DNA of 64,000 bases from Marinomonas mediterranea MMB-1 (GCF_000192865.1 NC_015276.1:4210501-4274500); one strand, 5' to 3'. Numbered from the stretch's first letter, positions 53,138 to 62,434 are shown. Numbers and translations: made by a program. The notes: generated by a model not told the origin, from the letters alone.

Positions 53138-54147
53138 TCGACGATTTTAAACACTTTATTAAAATCCTTGGGCGTGGCAAAAAAGGCACCAGAAGCTTGA
53201 CGTCAGAAGAAGCGCAACTTGCTATGCAAATGATTCTGAACAATCAAGCACTGCCTGAACAAATTGGAGCCTTTTGGATGCTTATTCGCATTCGAGAAGA
53301 AACGGTGGCAGAAACCGTAGGATTCACTCGTGCGGTTCGAGAGTTTTTAGCGCAAAACCGCACAAACGCATCTCAAGTCGATATCGACTGGCCAGCCTAC
53401 GCAGGAAAACGTAATGAATTACCTTGGTTTTTGCTGTCTGCTTTAACCCTTGCACAAGCCGGCTATAAAGTTGCAATGCACGGTCACTCATTTGATGAAG
53501 AGAACCGTATCTATGTGCAAGAGACGATCCAGTGGTTGGGTTTAAGCTCTGCCGATACAATTCAAGAAGCAGAGAAAAACCTTGAGCAGGGTAACTTCAC
53601 TTACGTTCCTTTAAACGCCATTTCAACGAATTTAGCCGAACTTATGGATTTAAAACTGACTCTGGGGCTGCGTTCTCCCGTCAACACAGTGGTTCGGATG
53701 ATGAATCCATTCAATGCAAAACACAGTGTTCATGGCGTGTTTCACAAAGGGTATGATGAACTTCATTTAGACGCGGCAGAGATTTTAAAAGACCCGTCGG
53801 TCGCGGTGTTTCGAGGCGGCAATGGTGAAGCAGAAGTGAATCCTGAACGTGATGTCACTGTGGGTTTTCTAAAAGGCAATACTAACCAAGTTCCTGATTG
53901 GCAAACATGGAACAAAGCCGAACAGCAACACGTTCGCCAAAAAGACAATTTAGATCCTATTCGATTACTTGAACATTGGTCAGGATCAAGCGAAGACGCT
54001 TTCGGTCAACAAGCCGTATTGCAAACCCTCACGGTCGTTGTCATGATGCTCTTTCCAGATTTCAATAGAGAGCAGGCTTTGAAAAAAGCGGAAGTCCTGT
54101 GGCAACAAAGAGACAAACAATGCTTCAAACGGACACAAGTCGCGTAG
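53134..54147 (+). CDS. TrpD2/YbiB-like glycosyltransferase-family protein
   Basis: 337 residues, anthranilate phosphoribosyltransferase fold: LTSEEAQLAMQMILNNQALP, EQIGAFWMLIRIREETVAE, YVPLNAISTNLAELMDLKLTLG, LRSPVNTVVRMMNPF. It lacks the classical GTGGD motif of TrpD, so it belongs to the TrpD2 group, which binds nucleic acid in E. coli YbiB. Coupled to nasA by an ATGA overlap and overlapping mobA. It recurs beside nitrate reductase genes in related bacteria to my knowledge, but its role there is not established. Confidence 0.85.
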   Translation: MIDDFKHFIKILGRGKKGTRSLTSEEAQLAMQMILNNQALPEQIGAFWMLIRIREETVAETVGFTRAVREFLAQNRTNASQVDIDWPAYAGKRNELPWFLLSALTLAQAGYKVAMHGHSFDEENRIYVQETIQWLGLSSADTIQEAEKNLEQGNFTYVPLNAISTNLAELMDLKLTLGLRSPVNTVVRMMNPFNAKHSVHGVFHKGYDELHLDAAEILKDPSVAVFRGGNGEAEVNPERDVTVGFLKGNTNQVPDWQTWNKAEQQHVRQKDNLDPIRLLEHWSGSSEDAFGQQAVLQTLTVVVMMLFPDFNREQALKKAEVLWQQRDKQCFKRTQVA

Positions 54148-54809
54148 ATACAAGTCATATAAACAACACGTCTTCAATTAGCGTTGCAGGATTGATCCTG
54201 TCTGGCGGCCAAGGCAGCCGTATGGGCGGAGTTGAGAAAGGGCTCGTCGACTTTCAAGGCAAGCCGATGGTTGGCTATGCTCACGCGGTATTAGCACCTT
54301 TATGCTCGCCGCTACTGCTCAGTGCTAATCGCCAAATTGACGACTACATTGCACTCACATCAGGCGAAATAGACATTGTTCAGGACATCCCCGAGTTTCA
54401 GGATAAAGGCCCTCTATCAGGTATTCTTGCCGGCCTAGAGCGCATGCAGGAACCTATAAAAGAACACAGGTTAGAAAACACCGATGCTCAGTACTCGCAT
54501 CTGCTCATTTCCCCGTGTGATACCCCTTTAGTGCCCAGTGAACTCTTTCAGGCTTTGATTAGCAAAGCGCTGGCTTCGCCGAATACCGCTTTCTACATTC
54601 AAAGTGACTCCGGCGCGCACCCACTGCATGCGATTATTCCCACTTCTATTAAGGGAGAGAAAACGCTCACATTGTTAAGACGGTTTTTGCAGAACCACCC
54701 ACCAAAGGTGATGAGCTTCTATCAGTTGATTAACGCTCAATCGATTGTTTGGCCTAATGAGGGCGAGCTTGCCAATCTCAATCGCTCCTCTCAATTATCT
54801 AATAACTGA
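54120..54809 (+). CDS. mobA: Molybdenum cofactor guanylyltransferase
   Basis: About 229 residues from the ATG at 54120; the frame is open from a GTG at 54099. The nucleotide-binding loop is LILSGGQGSRMGGVEKGL, with HLLISPCDTPLV carrying the metal Asp and HPLHAIIP further on. It attaches GMP to molybdopterin to form the MGD cofactor that NasA needs. The start overlaps the end of the TrpD2-like gene by 28 bases, so all three genes form one unit. Confidence 0.93.
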   Translation: MLQTDTSRVDTSHINNTSSISVAGLILSGGQGSRMGGVEKGLVDFQGKPMVGYAHAVLAPLCSPLLLSANRQIDDYIALTSGEIDIVQDIPEFQDKGPLSGILAGLERMQEPIKEHRLENTDAQYSHLLISPCDTPLVPSELFQALISKALASPNTAFYIQSDSGAHPLHAIIPTSIKGEKTLTLLRRFLQNHPPKVMSFYQLINAQSIVWPNEGELANLNRSSQLSNN

Positions 54810-54899
54810 TTCTAAAACAGATCTCATCTAACTGAGTCAAAATAACCCTCGTTCTTTTAGTTGGTCAGTATTCTTCAATACCCTATTGCACTGACCTGC

Positions 54900-54940
54900 A
54901 ACACTCCTTTTGTTCGTGATTGATTATAAAAAGGAGTGTT
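54900..54940 (+). promoter_or_regulatory. Hairpin burying the ribosome site of the LysE-family gene
   Basis: AACACTCCTTTT (54900-54911) pairs perfectly with AAAAGGAGTGTT (54929-54940) around a 17-base loop. The right arm contains the AAGGAG ribosome site of the gene starting at 54942, so the fold would block translation. Confidence 0.7.
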
Positions 54941-54941
54941 T

Positions 54942-55550
54942 ATGAGTGCCTCGATTCTAATCCCTATGAGTATGTTTGCGTTGGCATCATCGCTGTCACC
55001 GGGGCCGGTGAATTTGGTGTGTATTAGTAGTACGGCGCGTTTTGGTGTGCCCGCTGGTTTGACGTTCGTGACTGGGGCGACACTTGGCTTTATTGCCTTA
55101 TTTGGGTTGATTGGCTTGGGTCTGCATCATCTCATTACCGCGTTACCTTGGTTTATTCCAACGCTTCAAGGGGCGGGGATTTTGTTTCTTTTATATCTAA
55201 GCTATCAGCTTTTCAAAGACAACGGCGAAATAGCAGATAAACACACCTATAATGCACCCACCTTTTGGACAGGAGCAATAATGCAATGGGTTAACCCAAA
55301 GGCATGGCTCGCGTCGCTTTCTGGAATCGCAACCTATGCAACTGGGTCAAACGGAGAAGATCACGCATTGCTGTTGATGTTTATCGTGGTCTACCTGCCC
55401 ATTTGTTGGTTGTCGCTCAGTGCTTGGGTAATGGCAGGCGCGGTATTAGGCAATTGGTTGAGCACGCCAATAAGAGTTCGACGATTAAACAAAACCCTTG
55501 CGATTGGGCTGGCATTAAGCTGTTTGACGATCTTAATCAATGTCACGTAG
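54942..55550 (+). CDS. LysE-family amino-acid exporter
   Basis: 202 residues with six hydrophobic helices. ATG at 54942 has AAGGAG five bases upstream; an in-frame GTG two codons earlier lies inside that site. Family features: LASSLSPGPVNLVCISSTAR, FVTGATLGFIALFGLIGLGL and QWVNPKAWLASLSG. Exports an amino acid or similar amine. Convergent with an AraC regulator whose cupin-type sensor is often paired with such exporters. Translation may be gated by a leader hairpin. Confidence 0.9.
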   Translation: MSASILIPMSMFALASSLSPGPVNLVCISSTARFGVPAGLTFVTGATLGFIALFGLIGLGLHHLITALPWFIPTLQGAGILFLLYLSYQLFKDNGEIADKHTYNAPTFWTGAIMQWVNPKAWLASLSGIATYATGSNGEDHALLLMFIVVYLPICWLSLSAWVMAGAVLGNWLSTPIRVRRLNKTLAIGLALSCLTILINVT

Positions 55551-55567
55551 CGCCGCGACGAATACTC

Positions 55568-56401
55568 TTAACGATGTATAGAGCGATATTGATTCGGTGT
55601 TGCGGCCACTCGCTCTTTAAAGACACGTTGAAAGTGCGCCTGATCACTAAACCCAAATGCGTTAGCAACCTCCGCAATAGGCACGCCGTTTTTTAGTGCT
55701 AGCTGACCAAGCTGGATGCGACGATTTAATCGGTATGCGTGAGGTGTCATCTTATAATATTGCTTAAATTGACGCGTCAAATAGCTGGCGCTGTAACCAA
55801 ACTGGTCTGCAATGTCCTCGATAGGCGTCTCTAAATGGCAATGTTCCAACAAATAATTCGCGACTCGTGCTAGCTTGTTTGGCGTCACTGGAAGCTTTGA
55901 TTCTTGAGCAGCGGCTTTGTCGATCGATTCAAACAAGTGGCATAAGAAAGATTCCAGTGCCGCTGTTTTATCGCTCTGTGCTCCGTACTCAGAGAATAAA
56001 ATCTCCGCCATTGCCTTATAGCGCTCAAACAAATCAGGCGACGTCAGCCAGTCCGTTTGACTTGGTTCCCATGAAGGCGTTGATCTCACGCCGTTTCGAT
56101 GGAGAAGCTTTGCTAACCAGTCACAATCGACATGCAGCATATAGTAAGACCAAGGTGATCCGACTTTGGGGTTACAGGCATGCACCAACTGCGGGTTCAT
56201 GATAACCAAATCTCCCGCTGCGACATCGTATATACGATCGGCGCAGAGGTACGCGCTCTCACCGCCTAAGATCGCGCCAATCGACCATTGCTCATGTGAA
56301 TGAGGGACATAGCGAACCTTGTGCCCATCGATAATGTGTCGAAGTTCTACAAACGGAAGCGCGGTATCTCGCCAAAATAGTGGTTGAGTTGTTGGAGTCA
56401 T
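55568..56401 (-). CDS. AraC-family transcriptional regulator
   Basis: 277 residues. N-terminal cupin domain (ELRHIIDGHKVRYVPHSHEQ, AAGDLVIMNPQLVHACNP) and C-terminal double helix-turn-helix (IEDIADQFGYSASYLTRQFK, IAEVANAFGFSDQAHFQRVF, ending VAATPNQYRS). Convergent with the LysE-family gene at a 17-base gap, so it probably regulates that exporter in response to its substrate. Confidence 0.9.
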   Translation of the reverse strand: MTPTTQPLFWRDTALPFVELRHIIDGHKVRYVPHSHEQWSIGAILGGESAYLCADRIYDVAAGDLVIMNPQLVHACNPKVGSPWSYYMLHVDCDWLAKLLHRNGVRSTPSWEPSQTDWLTSPDLFERYKAMAEILFSEYGAQSDKTAALESFLCHLFESIDKAAAQESKLPVTPNKLARVANYLLEHCHLETPIEDIADQFGYSASYLTRQFKQYYKMTPHAYRLNRRIQLGQLALKNGVPIAEVANAFGFSDQAHFQRVFKERVAATPNQYRSIHR

Positions 56402-56539
56402 AACAGTGCTTCGAATCTCTTTGTTTCTAAGGAAAGAGTCTAAGGAAAGAATGTGGCACCTTGAAACGCGATGCGTTATCCGTCATGGTACGCCTTACAC
56501 GCTTTAAAAGTAAACACTCATCATAAAGGCACCACAAAC

Positions 56540-57535
56540 ATGTACACGGATGAAGATCTAGACAACGCCACCGCTCGAGGCATTTTTCAATCGGAGGACG
56601 TTGCGAGCTTTCGTGATTATATGCAGTCCCTACGACATACAACGTCTGCGGACGAAGAAAATGTTCGATTGATCACAAGCTTCAACGATATCTTCGTCGT
56701 CATTGCGATTGGTTTATTTTTGTTCTCTCTCGTCTGGTTAGGCGACTCTTTCCATGATGCAGTAGGTCCGCTCTTGGCCGCTGTCGCGTCGTGGGGGTTG
56801 GCAGAGTTTTTCGTATTAAAACGCAAAATGGCACTGCCTGCGATTGTCTTGCTACTGAGTTTCACTGGCGGAATTTTCAGCGCTTGTTCTATTTTCTTTA
56901 TGTCTATTATTGCCGCCGAAGAAAACAGTTTAATCATTTCGGCTATCGTAACCGTCGCCGCAGCCTATCTACACTGGCGTCGTTTCGCTGTACCTATCAC
57001 CATTGCGGCAGGCGCTATCGCAACGCTTGTGTTCTTTGTTTCGCTGGCATTGTCCGTTTTCCCAACTCTACAAAACATTCAATACATTGACGAACTCGCG
57101 TTTATTTCCGGAGCACTCTTATTTGCCTTTGCAATTTGGTGGGACGCTCAGGACAGAAAACGCGTTAAAAAACAATCCGACATCGCATTCTGGCTACACC
57201 TAAGCGCAGCACCGCTGATCGTTCATTCGGTCTTTGCCAACCTAACAGCCAATAATCCAGGTGGCACGCAATTACTTGCCATCATTGCTTTGTATCTGGT
57301 GCTTACTGTTATCTCTCTAATTATCGATCGCCGTGCATTTATGGTGTCAGCCTTAGCGTATGTTTTGTATGCGCTCGTTGACTTTATGAACACCTACGGC
57401 ATGTTAGAAGACAGTCTTGCAACCGTTGGTGTGACACTTGGCTTATCATTGCTGGTATTATCCGGGTTCTGGCATAAGGCCAGAGCACAAATTGTAAGAG
57501 TACTGCCCGATCCTGTAAGAATTAAAGTACCCTAA
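56540..57535 (+). CDS. Polytopic membrane protein of unknown function
   Basis: 331 residues from the ATG at 56540, with AAAGG ten bases upstream; the open frame begins 23 codons earlier. A soluble N-terminal part (MYTDEDLDNATARGIFQSED, FRDYMQSL) is followed by about ten hydrophobic helices from about residue 45. The short N-terminal helical motif followed by many helices recalls the DUF2157/DUF4401 group. The C-terminus is basic (ARAQIVRVLPDPVRIKV). No neighbour hints at its task. Confidence 0.7.
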   Translation: MYTDEDLDNATARGIFQSEDVASFRDYMQSLRHTTSADEENVRLITSFNDIFVVIAIGLFLFSLVWLGDSFHDAVGPLLAAVASWGLAEFFVLKRKMALPAIVLLLSFTGGIFSACSIFFMSIIAAEENSLIISAIVTVAAAYLHWRRFAVPITIAAGAIATLVFFVSLALSVFPTLQNIQYIDELAFISGALLFAFAIWWDAQDRKRVKKQSDIAFWLHLSAAPLIVHSVFANLTANNPGGTQLLAIIALYLVLTVISLIIDRRAFMVSALAYVLYALVDFMNTYGMLEDSLATVGVTLGLSLLVLSGFWHKARAQIVRVLPDPVRIKVP

Positions 57536-57887
57536 TCGGTCCTATGACGGCTAAAAATGTCGTTATTAGGCAAAAAAAGTATCCATTATCGCGGTATGGT
57601 GGCCACTGAAAAAATGACACCTTGCCAGATTCAAATCTAGGCATGTACAAGGCAGTACGCACGGTCTAAATAACGACTTTTTGGCACAGCAACCTCGTGC
57701 AAAAATGCAGAGCGACAACACGTAACATGCTAGAAGCCAACACCAGACTATTGTTCGCGTAGATCAATAGTCTGTATTAGATCAAAAAGGACAGTGCAAA
57801 TACGCTTTCTGAGCGTCTCAGAAAGCTCAAAAGGACGTAGGTTAAATCAGTGAACTTGTTTGTATCTTCCAAAACTTAGGATTAGTT
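57536..57887. other. Structured intergenic region upstream of the MFS gene
   Basis: No gene. Contains an imperfect inverted repeat (57553-57569 and 57666-57683, sharing AATAACGAC and a T5/A5 run) about 95 bases apart, then two compact hairpins: CAGACTATTG/CAATAGTCTG (57744-57774) and GCTTTCTGAG-CGT-CTCAGAAAGC (57804-57826). Neither hairpin has a T-run. They may be operators or leader structures of the MFS gene; the larger repeat could be a degraded mobile fragment. Confidence 0.5.
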
Positions 57888-59108
57888 ATGTCTACCCCAG
57901 TAAAACTCGTCAGCTTTGCCATTGCGTTTACTTGCGTACTATTAGCGCTTAACTTTGGTTTACGCTCCTCTATGGGCTTTTTTATGGCCCCGATTTCCAA
58001 TGAATTTCACTATGGTCGAGAAGTATTTGCGTTCTCTCTTGCCTTACAAAACCTTTGTTGGGGATTATTCCAACCCATCGCAGGGGCATTTGCAGACAAA
58101 TATGGCACAGCAAAAGCCGTCGTTATTGGTGCTCTTATCTATGCTTTGGGTCTGTTTGTTACCGCCAATGCAGATGGGATTTTAGGGTTAAACTTAGGCG
58201 CTGGACTCTTAATGGGCATGGGCATAGCCGCAACGGGGTTTGGTGTTGTTTTACCTGCAATGGCGCGTATGGTTCGTCCTGAAAAACGAGCGTTTGCTTT
58301 AGGATTAGGCAGCGCGGCGGGCTCAGCAGGACAGTTGTTGGTCATTCCTGTGGCACAAGGGTTTATTGAAGCTTACGGTTGGCATACTGCACTGATATTA
58401 CTGGCTGGCTCAGCACTTCTCATGACGCTCTTGGCCTTGTCGTTCAAAGGTGTAACAAACTCAGAGCAAAGTACGAATACTCAAGATACCCAAACGTTAT
58501 CAGAAGCGCTCAAAGAGGCCAGCAAACATTCACATTATTGGTGGTTAGTGATCGGCTTTTTTGTCTGTGGTTTCCAGCTGGCTTTTATCACAGTCCATAT
58601 GCCCGCTTTTTTGACTGACCAAGGTTTTGACGAAAGCATTGCCGTTGCAAGCTTAGCATTAATCGGCTTATTTAATATTTTTGGTTGTTTGTTATCTGGC
58701 TCGTGGTCAGGCAAATATTCTAAGAAAATGTTGCTGACCTATATTTATGCTTTACGAGCTATTTCTATTGCTGCGTTCATGTTGTTACCTATGACGGCTA
58801 TGAACGTTTATGTTTTCTCGATTGTAACGGGGCTATTGTGGTTAGCAACAGTGCCACCGACCTCTGGTTTAGTCGCGCAAATGTTTGGCCTTAAGTACAT
58901 GGGTACGCTGTACGGTATTGTCTTTTTGAGCCATCAACTTGGCTCCTTCTGTGGTGTTTGGTTAGGCGGTTATCTTTACGATGCAACGGGTTCTTACAAC
59001 ATCGTTTGGTGGATGGCAGCAGGCATTGCATTCTTAACGGCAATAATCCATATCGTGATCGATGAAAGACCTGTGGCTCGTGTTCGCGCGATGATGGCAG
59101 CCGGTTAA
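57888..59108 (+). CDS. Major facilitator superfamily permease, monocarboxylate/OFA-like
   Basis: 406 residues, twelve hydrophobic helices. The helix 2-3 loop GAFADKYGTAKAVVIGALIY and the helix 8-9 region SGSWSGKYSKKMLLTYIY are MFS signatures. The fold resembles the oxalate/formate and monocarboxylate groups (NFGLRSSMGFFMAPISNEF at helix 1). Inner-membrane carrier, substrate unknown. A terminator follows. Confidence 0.87.
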   Translation: MSTPVKLVSFAIAFTCVLLALNFGLRSSMGFFMAPISNEFHYGREVFAFSLALQNLCWGLFQPIAGAFADKYGTAKAVVIGALIYALGLFVTANADGILGLNLGAGLLMGMGIAATGFGVVLPAMARMVRPEKRAFALGLGSAAGSAGQLLVIPVAQGFIEAYGWHTALILLAGSALLMTLLALSFKGVTNSEQSTNTQDTQTLSEALKEASKHSHYWWLVIGFFVCGFQLAFITVHMPAFLTDQGFDESIAVASLALIGLFNIFGCLLSGSWSGKYSKKMLLTYIYALRAISIAAFMLLPMTAMNVYVFSIVTGLLWLATVPPTSGLVAQMFGLKYMGTLYGIVFLSHQLGSFCGVWLGGYLYDATGSYNIVWWMAAGIAFLTAIIHIVIDERPVARVRAMMAAG

Positions 59109-59135
59109 TCTCTAAATCGGGTTCTAGTACAAATT

Positions 59136-59168
59136 AAGGGCATAGGTCGAGCAGACCTGTGCCCTTTT
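59136..59168 (+). terminator. Intrinsic terminator after the MFS gene
   Basis: AAGGGCATAGGTC pairs with GACCTGTGCCCTT around GAGCA, with one mispair, and runs into TTTT. Confidence 0.8.
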
Positions 59169-59200
59169 CAGTTAATGTAGAGTGATAAGCAGTGTCAGGT

Positions 59201-59818
59201 TCAACCTTCATCCGTTGTGGCAAGCTTCAACCCCAACAATGCAAAGCTTGCTGCAAATGTGCGTTGCATATACTTAGCCACGACTTCTGAACCGATGACA
59301 TACTTTCTCATCAGATTTGCTAGTGCACCATAACCCACAAAAACCAAGAAAGTCATGACCATAAAAATACCGCCCAACAGCCCCATGGATAACATGCCAT
59401 TTTCAGTACTGGAAGGGACAAATTGCGGCAAAAATGCCATAAAGAAAATCGTCAATTTCGGATTAAGAATGTTAATTAAAAAGCCCTTCAAAGCAACGTT
59501 AATCAGCCCCGTTTGCGAAGAATTGTCCTGAAGCACCATGCCCCCCGTGTCTTTCCAAGTCATCCACGCCAAATACAAAAGATACGCGACACCAGCAAAC
59601 TTGATGCACTGAAACACCACTGCACTGGTATGTAGAATTAGAGACAATCCCACCACGCTGGCCACCAGTGAAGGCACGATTCCTAAGGTGCAACCTAACG
59701 ATGCCGCGACCGCTGTGCGAAAGCCTCGAAAAATACCGACAGAAATCGTGTAAACTACTCCCGTTCCCGGAATTAGCACAACGATTAATGATGTAATCAA
59801 AAACTCTATCGATACCAT
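59201..59818 (-). CDS. LysE/RhtB-family amino-acid exporter
   Basis: 205 residues with six hydrophobic helices: LITSLIVVLIPGTGVVYTIS, TAVAASLGCTLGIVPSLVAS, GVAYLLYLAWMTW, FLINILNPKLTIFFMAFLPQ. Inner-membrane exporter of an amino acid or homoserine lactone-like compound. A LysR regulator lies 124 bases upstream on the same strand. Confidence 0.9.
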   Translation of the reverse strand: MVSIEFLITSLIVVLIPGTGVVYTISVGIFRGFRTAVAASLGCTLGIVPSLVASVVGLSLILHTSAVVFQCIKFAGVAYLLYLAWMTWKDTGGMVLQDNSSQTGLINVALKGFLINILNPKLTIFFMAFLPQFVPSSTENGMLSMGLLGGIFMVMTFLVFVGYGALANLMRKYVIGSEVVAKYMQRTFAASFALLGLKLATTDEG

Positions 59819-59942
59819 AACATCGCCCCTCTTTGTTTAAACTGGTTATAATTTACACTATAAAGAGCAGCAATTCAGCTTTGCTAGCCTGTGCATGATG
59901 AAATCATGACACTCTTCTCTAATTATCTGAATTTAGGTTTTA

Positions 59943-60827
59943 CTAAGGCGCCTGAAAATCACTCATGACACACTCTATAAAGCTACGCACTCTTGGTGTC
60001 ATTTTTTGATCTCGATAATACAGCAATGAAACAGGACGCTCTCGAAACTGCCAGTCTGGCAGTATTGGGCGAAGGGTTCCGTCGGCAATATGATCCTTAA
60101 CTAGGACTTCTGGCTGAACAATAATCCCCAACCCTCTGAGTGCGGCATTGACAAGAGCCTGCCCACTGTTCATCGTCACCATGCAACTAGGAGACACTTC
60201 CCGCATTTCATCATTTTTAAACAGCTTGAGTGGTGCACCAGACGACACCGCAAAACGCACCAATTCATGATGAGCTAAATCTTCCGGCTGTTCCGGTACA
60301 CCTTGATTACGCAAATAATCCGGTGAAGCACAAAGCACCATTTTATAAGGCATTAATTTACGCTGAATGAGTCGACTGTCTGGCACCTCTCCGATTCTAA
60401 AAGCAAGATCCACCCTTTCTTCGATAAGATCAAGATTCTGGTCGGTTAAGACAACGTCGACTTTAACCCTCGGTGACAACCTGCGATAGCGAACCAAAAC
60501 AGGCATCAATACCGAAGAGCCAAACGTAACTGGCGCGGTAATTCGAAGCGTTCCTCTGGCCTCGCTGGATTGCGCTTCTGCTTCCATTTCCGCAACCGCG
60601 ACTCGCTCAAGAATATCCAAACATTGCTCAAGATAGCTTTCACCAAAATCTGTTAGATTTTGGCGTCGTGTTGTGCGATTCAAAAGACGCGTGCCTAAGC
60701 GAGACTCCAACGACGCAATATGCTGCCCCACCATCGCAGAAGTAATATTGAGTTGCTCAGCCGCCGCGCTCATCGACCCTGAGTGAACCGTCGTAACAAA
60801 CGCCTTCATTGATTGAAACAAATCCAT
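59943..60827 (-). CDS. LysR-family transcriptional regulator
   Basis: 294 residues. Winged helix (SMKAFVTTVHSGSMSAAAEQ, HIASLESRLGTRLLNRTTRR, SYLEQCLDILERV) and CrgA-type effector domain (GTLRITAPVTFGSSVLMPVL, DLAFRIGEVPDSRL). Divergent from the two SDR genes, the likely targets. Confidence 0.92.
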   Translation of the reverse strand: MDLFQSMKAFVTTVHSGSMSAAAEQLNITSAMVGQHIASLESRLGTRLLNRTTRRQNLTDFGESYLEQCLDILERVAVAEMEAEAQSSEARGTLRITAPVTFGSSVLMPVLVRYRRLSPRVKVDVVLTDQNLDLIEERVDLAFRIGEVPDSRLIQRKLMPYKMVLCASPDYLRNQGVPEQPEDLAHHELVRFAVSSGAPLKLFKNDEMREVSPSCMVTMNSGQALVNAALRGLGIIVQPEVLVKDHIADGTLRPILPDWQFRERPVSLLYYRDQKMTPRVRSFIECVMSDFQAP

Positions 60828-60843
60828 ATTAAACCTCTTCTTT

Positions 60844-60859
60844 ATAATCTATAAATTAT
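60844..60859. promoter_or_regulatory. Possible LysR operator between the regulator and the SDR genes
   Basis: ATAATCTATAAATTAT has matching arms ATAAT/ATTAT and a T-N11-A frame, and a related AATTATAA lies 12 bases on. The region is AT-rich overall, so chance is possible. Confidence 0.35.
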
Positions 60860-60926
60860 AACGCTAATTATAAGTTAATTGGTTTCAAATATGATCTTCG
60901 TAACACACTCATGTTCGGAGAATATT

Positions 60927-61688
60927 ATGAATGAACCACGCTTTTTAAATAAAAATATTTTAATAACCGGTGCAGGAACAGGCATGGGGAGAGCCACTGC
61001 CTTGCGCTTGGCGTTAGAAGGAGCTCAACTCGCCCTTGTAGGAAGAAGAGAAGAACCATTGCAACAATTAGTGACAGAGATCGAAGCATTAGGCGGAAAT
61101 GCCGTCGCTTTGTCTTGCGACATATCGCAATACAAAGCTTTGACTCACTGCGCTGAACAGATCAAGAATCGAATGGGCCATCTCGATGGCGTATTCGCCA
61201 ATGCAGGAGTACTTGGAGAATTTCAGTCGCTGTCAGACACCCATTTAGAACAGTTTGCGCAACTTATTTCAATCAACCTTTTGGGCACCTTTCTCACTAT
61301 TAAATCCTGCCTACCGCTTCTCGAATCTGGCTCAATTGTCATCAATTCTTCTTGGACAGCGAGTGCGGTAATGCCGGGCGCTGGCGCATATGCTAGTACA
61401 AAAAGTGCGCTGTTAGCCATGATGAAAACCCTTGCCGTAGAACAAGGTGCCAACGCAATTCGGGTTAATGCGATCAGTCCTGGCATCATTCTGACACCAA
61501 TGGCAGATGATGTGCTCTCCCCAGAACTTGAAAACACACTCGCCGAACATACAGCGCTAAAACGGAATGGCACTCCAGAAGATGTAACAGGAACCGTCGC
61601 ATGGTTACTTAGCGAGGATTCAGCCTTTGTAACAGGACAGGAAATTATTATCGACGGCGGGTACACCATTGGTGGCTTAAGACTATAG
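60927..61688 (+). CDS. Short-chain dehydrogenase/reductase
   Basis: 253 residues from the ATG at 60927, seven bases after GGAGA; an earlier ATG at 60879 has no such site. Rossmann motif ILITGAGTGMGRATAL, NAG motif VFANAGVLGEF, catalytic Ser in VINSSWTAS, YxxxK in AYASTKSALL and C-terminal FVTGQEIIIDGGYTIGG. An Arg in LVGRREEP after strand 2 suggests NADP. Substrate unknown. Twelve bases before a second SDR, forming a pair under the divergent LysR gene. Confidence 0.92.
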   Translation: MNEPRFLNKNILITGAGTGMGRATALRLALEGAQLALVGRREEPLQQLVTEIEALGGNAVALSCDISQYKALTHCAEQIKNRMGHLDGVFANAGVLGEFQSLSDTHLEQFAQLISINLLGTFLTIKSCLPLLESGSIVINSSWTASAVMPGAGAYASTKSALLAMMKTLAVEQGANAIRVNAISPGIILTPMADDVLSPELENTLAEHTALKRNGTPEDVTGTVAWLLSEDSAFVTGQEIIIDGGYTIGGLRL

Positions 61689-61700
61689 GCGGAACAAACT

Positions 61701-62429
61701 ATGAAAAACACCTACACTTTAATTACTGGCGGAACCTCTGGCATCGGCTTTGAAACAGCAAAACAACTGATTCAAGAAGGCAAGCAGGTCATTATTACCG
61801 GACAGAATGAGCAACGAGTTCATCAGGCAGCTCAAACACTGGGTTGTCGAGGCATTGTAGCGGACAGTGCGAACTTACCTTCCATTTATCGCTTAGCCGA
61901 ACAGTTAAACAATGAAAGCATCTCACTCACCGGATTGGTGCTCAATGCGGGTATTTTTATTCCTGAGTCTCTAGAACAAACGTCTGAAGAGGCTTACGAT
62001 CAAACCATGTCCATCAACACAAAAGGCCCTTTGTTTACTCTAAAAACACTGCTGCCACTCTTGTCGAACCCAAGCAGTGTAGTATTTGTCTCCAGCATCG
62101 TTGTGGATAAAGGATTTGAAGCCTGTGCGACGTATGCAGCAAGCAAAGCTGCGGGTGAGGCGTTCGTTCGCGTCGCCAACATAGAACTGGCCTCTAAAGG
62201 TATTCGTATCAATACGATTCGTCCCGGCGTCACTGCCACCCCAATTCAAGACAAAGCTGGTATGACCTCTAAAGACACAGACGCTCTATTTGAAAGCCTG
62301 AAAAGCATGCCTCTTGGCAGAGCACTTAACCCACCGGATCACGCCGGTGCGATTTCTTTTTTACTGTCGGACGCATCAATCGCCATGCGCAATGCGATTA
62401 TTCAAATCGATGGGGGATATTGTCTTTAG
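61701..62429 (+). CDS. Short-chain dehydrogenase/reductase
   Basis: 242 residues. LITGGTSGIGFETAKQLI, VLNAGIFIPESL, VFVSSIVVDKGF, YxxxK in TYAASKAAGEAF and AIIQIDGGYCL at the end. Follows the other SDR gene after 12 bases in the same operon. The two are only distantly similar, so they may catalyse successive or opposite steps. Substrate unknown. Confidence 0.92.
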   Translation: MKNTYTLITGGTSGIGFETAKQLIQEGKQVIITGQNEQRVHQAAQTLGCRGIVADSANLPSIYRLAEQLNNESISLTGLVLNAGIFIPESLEQTSEEAYDQTMSINTKGPLFTLKTLLPLLSNPSSVVFVSSIVVDKGFEACATYAASKAAGEAFVRVANIELASKGIRINTIRPGVTATPIQDKAGMTSKDTDALFESLKSMPLGRALNPPDHAGAISFLLSDASIAMRNAIIQIDGGYCL

Positions 62430-62434
62430 GCTTA

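Noticed and set aside
57653..57715. CTCGTGCAAAAATG near 57695 as a fourth copy of the MITE-like element
   Set aside because: Only about ten bases match the right end, with no left end and no flanking duplication.
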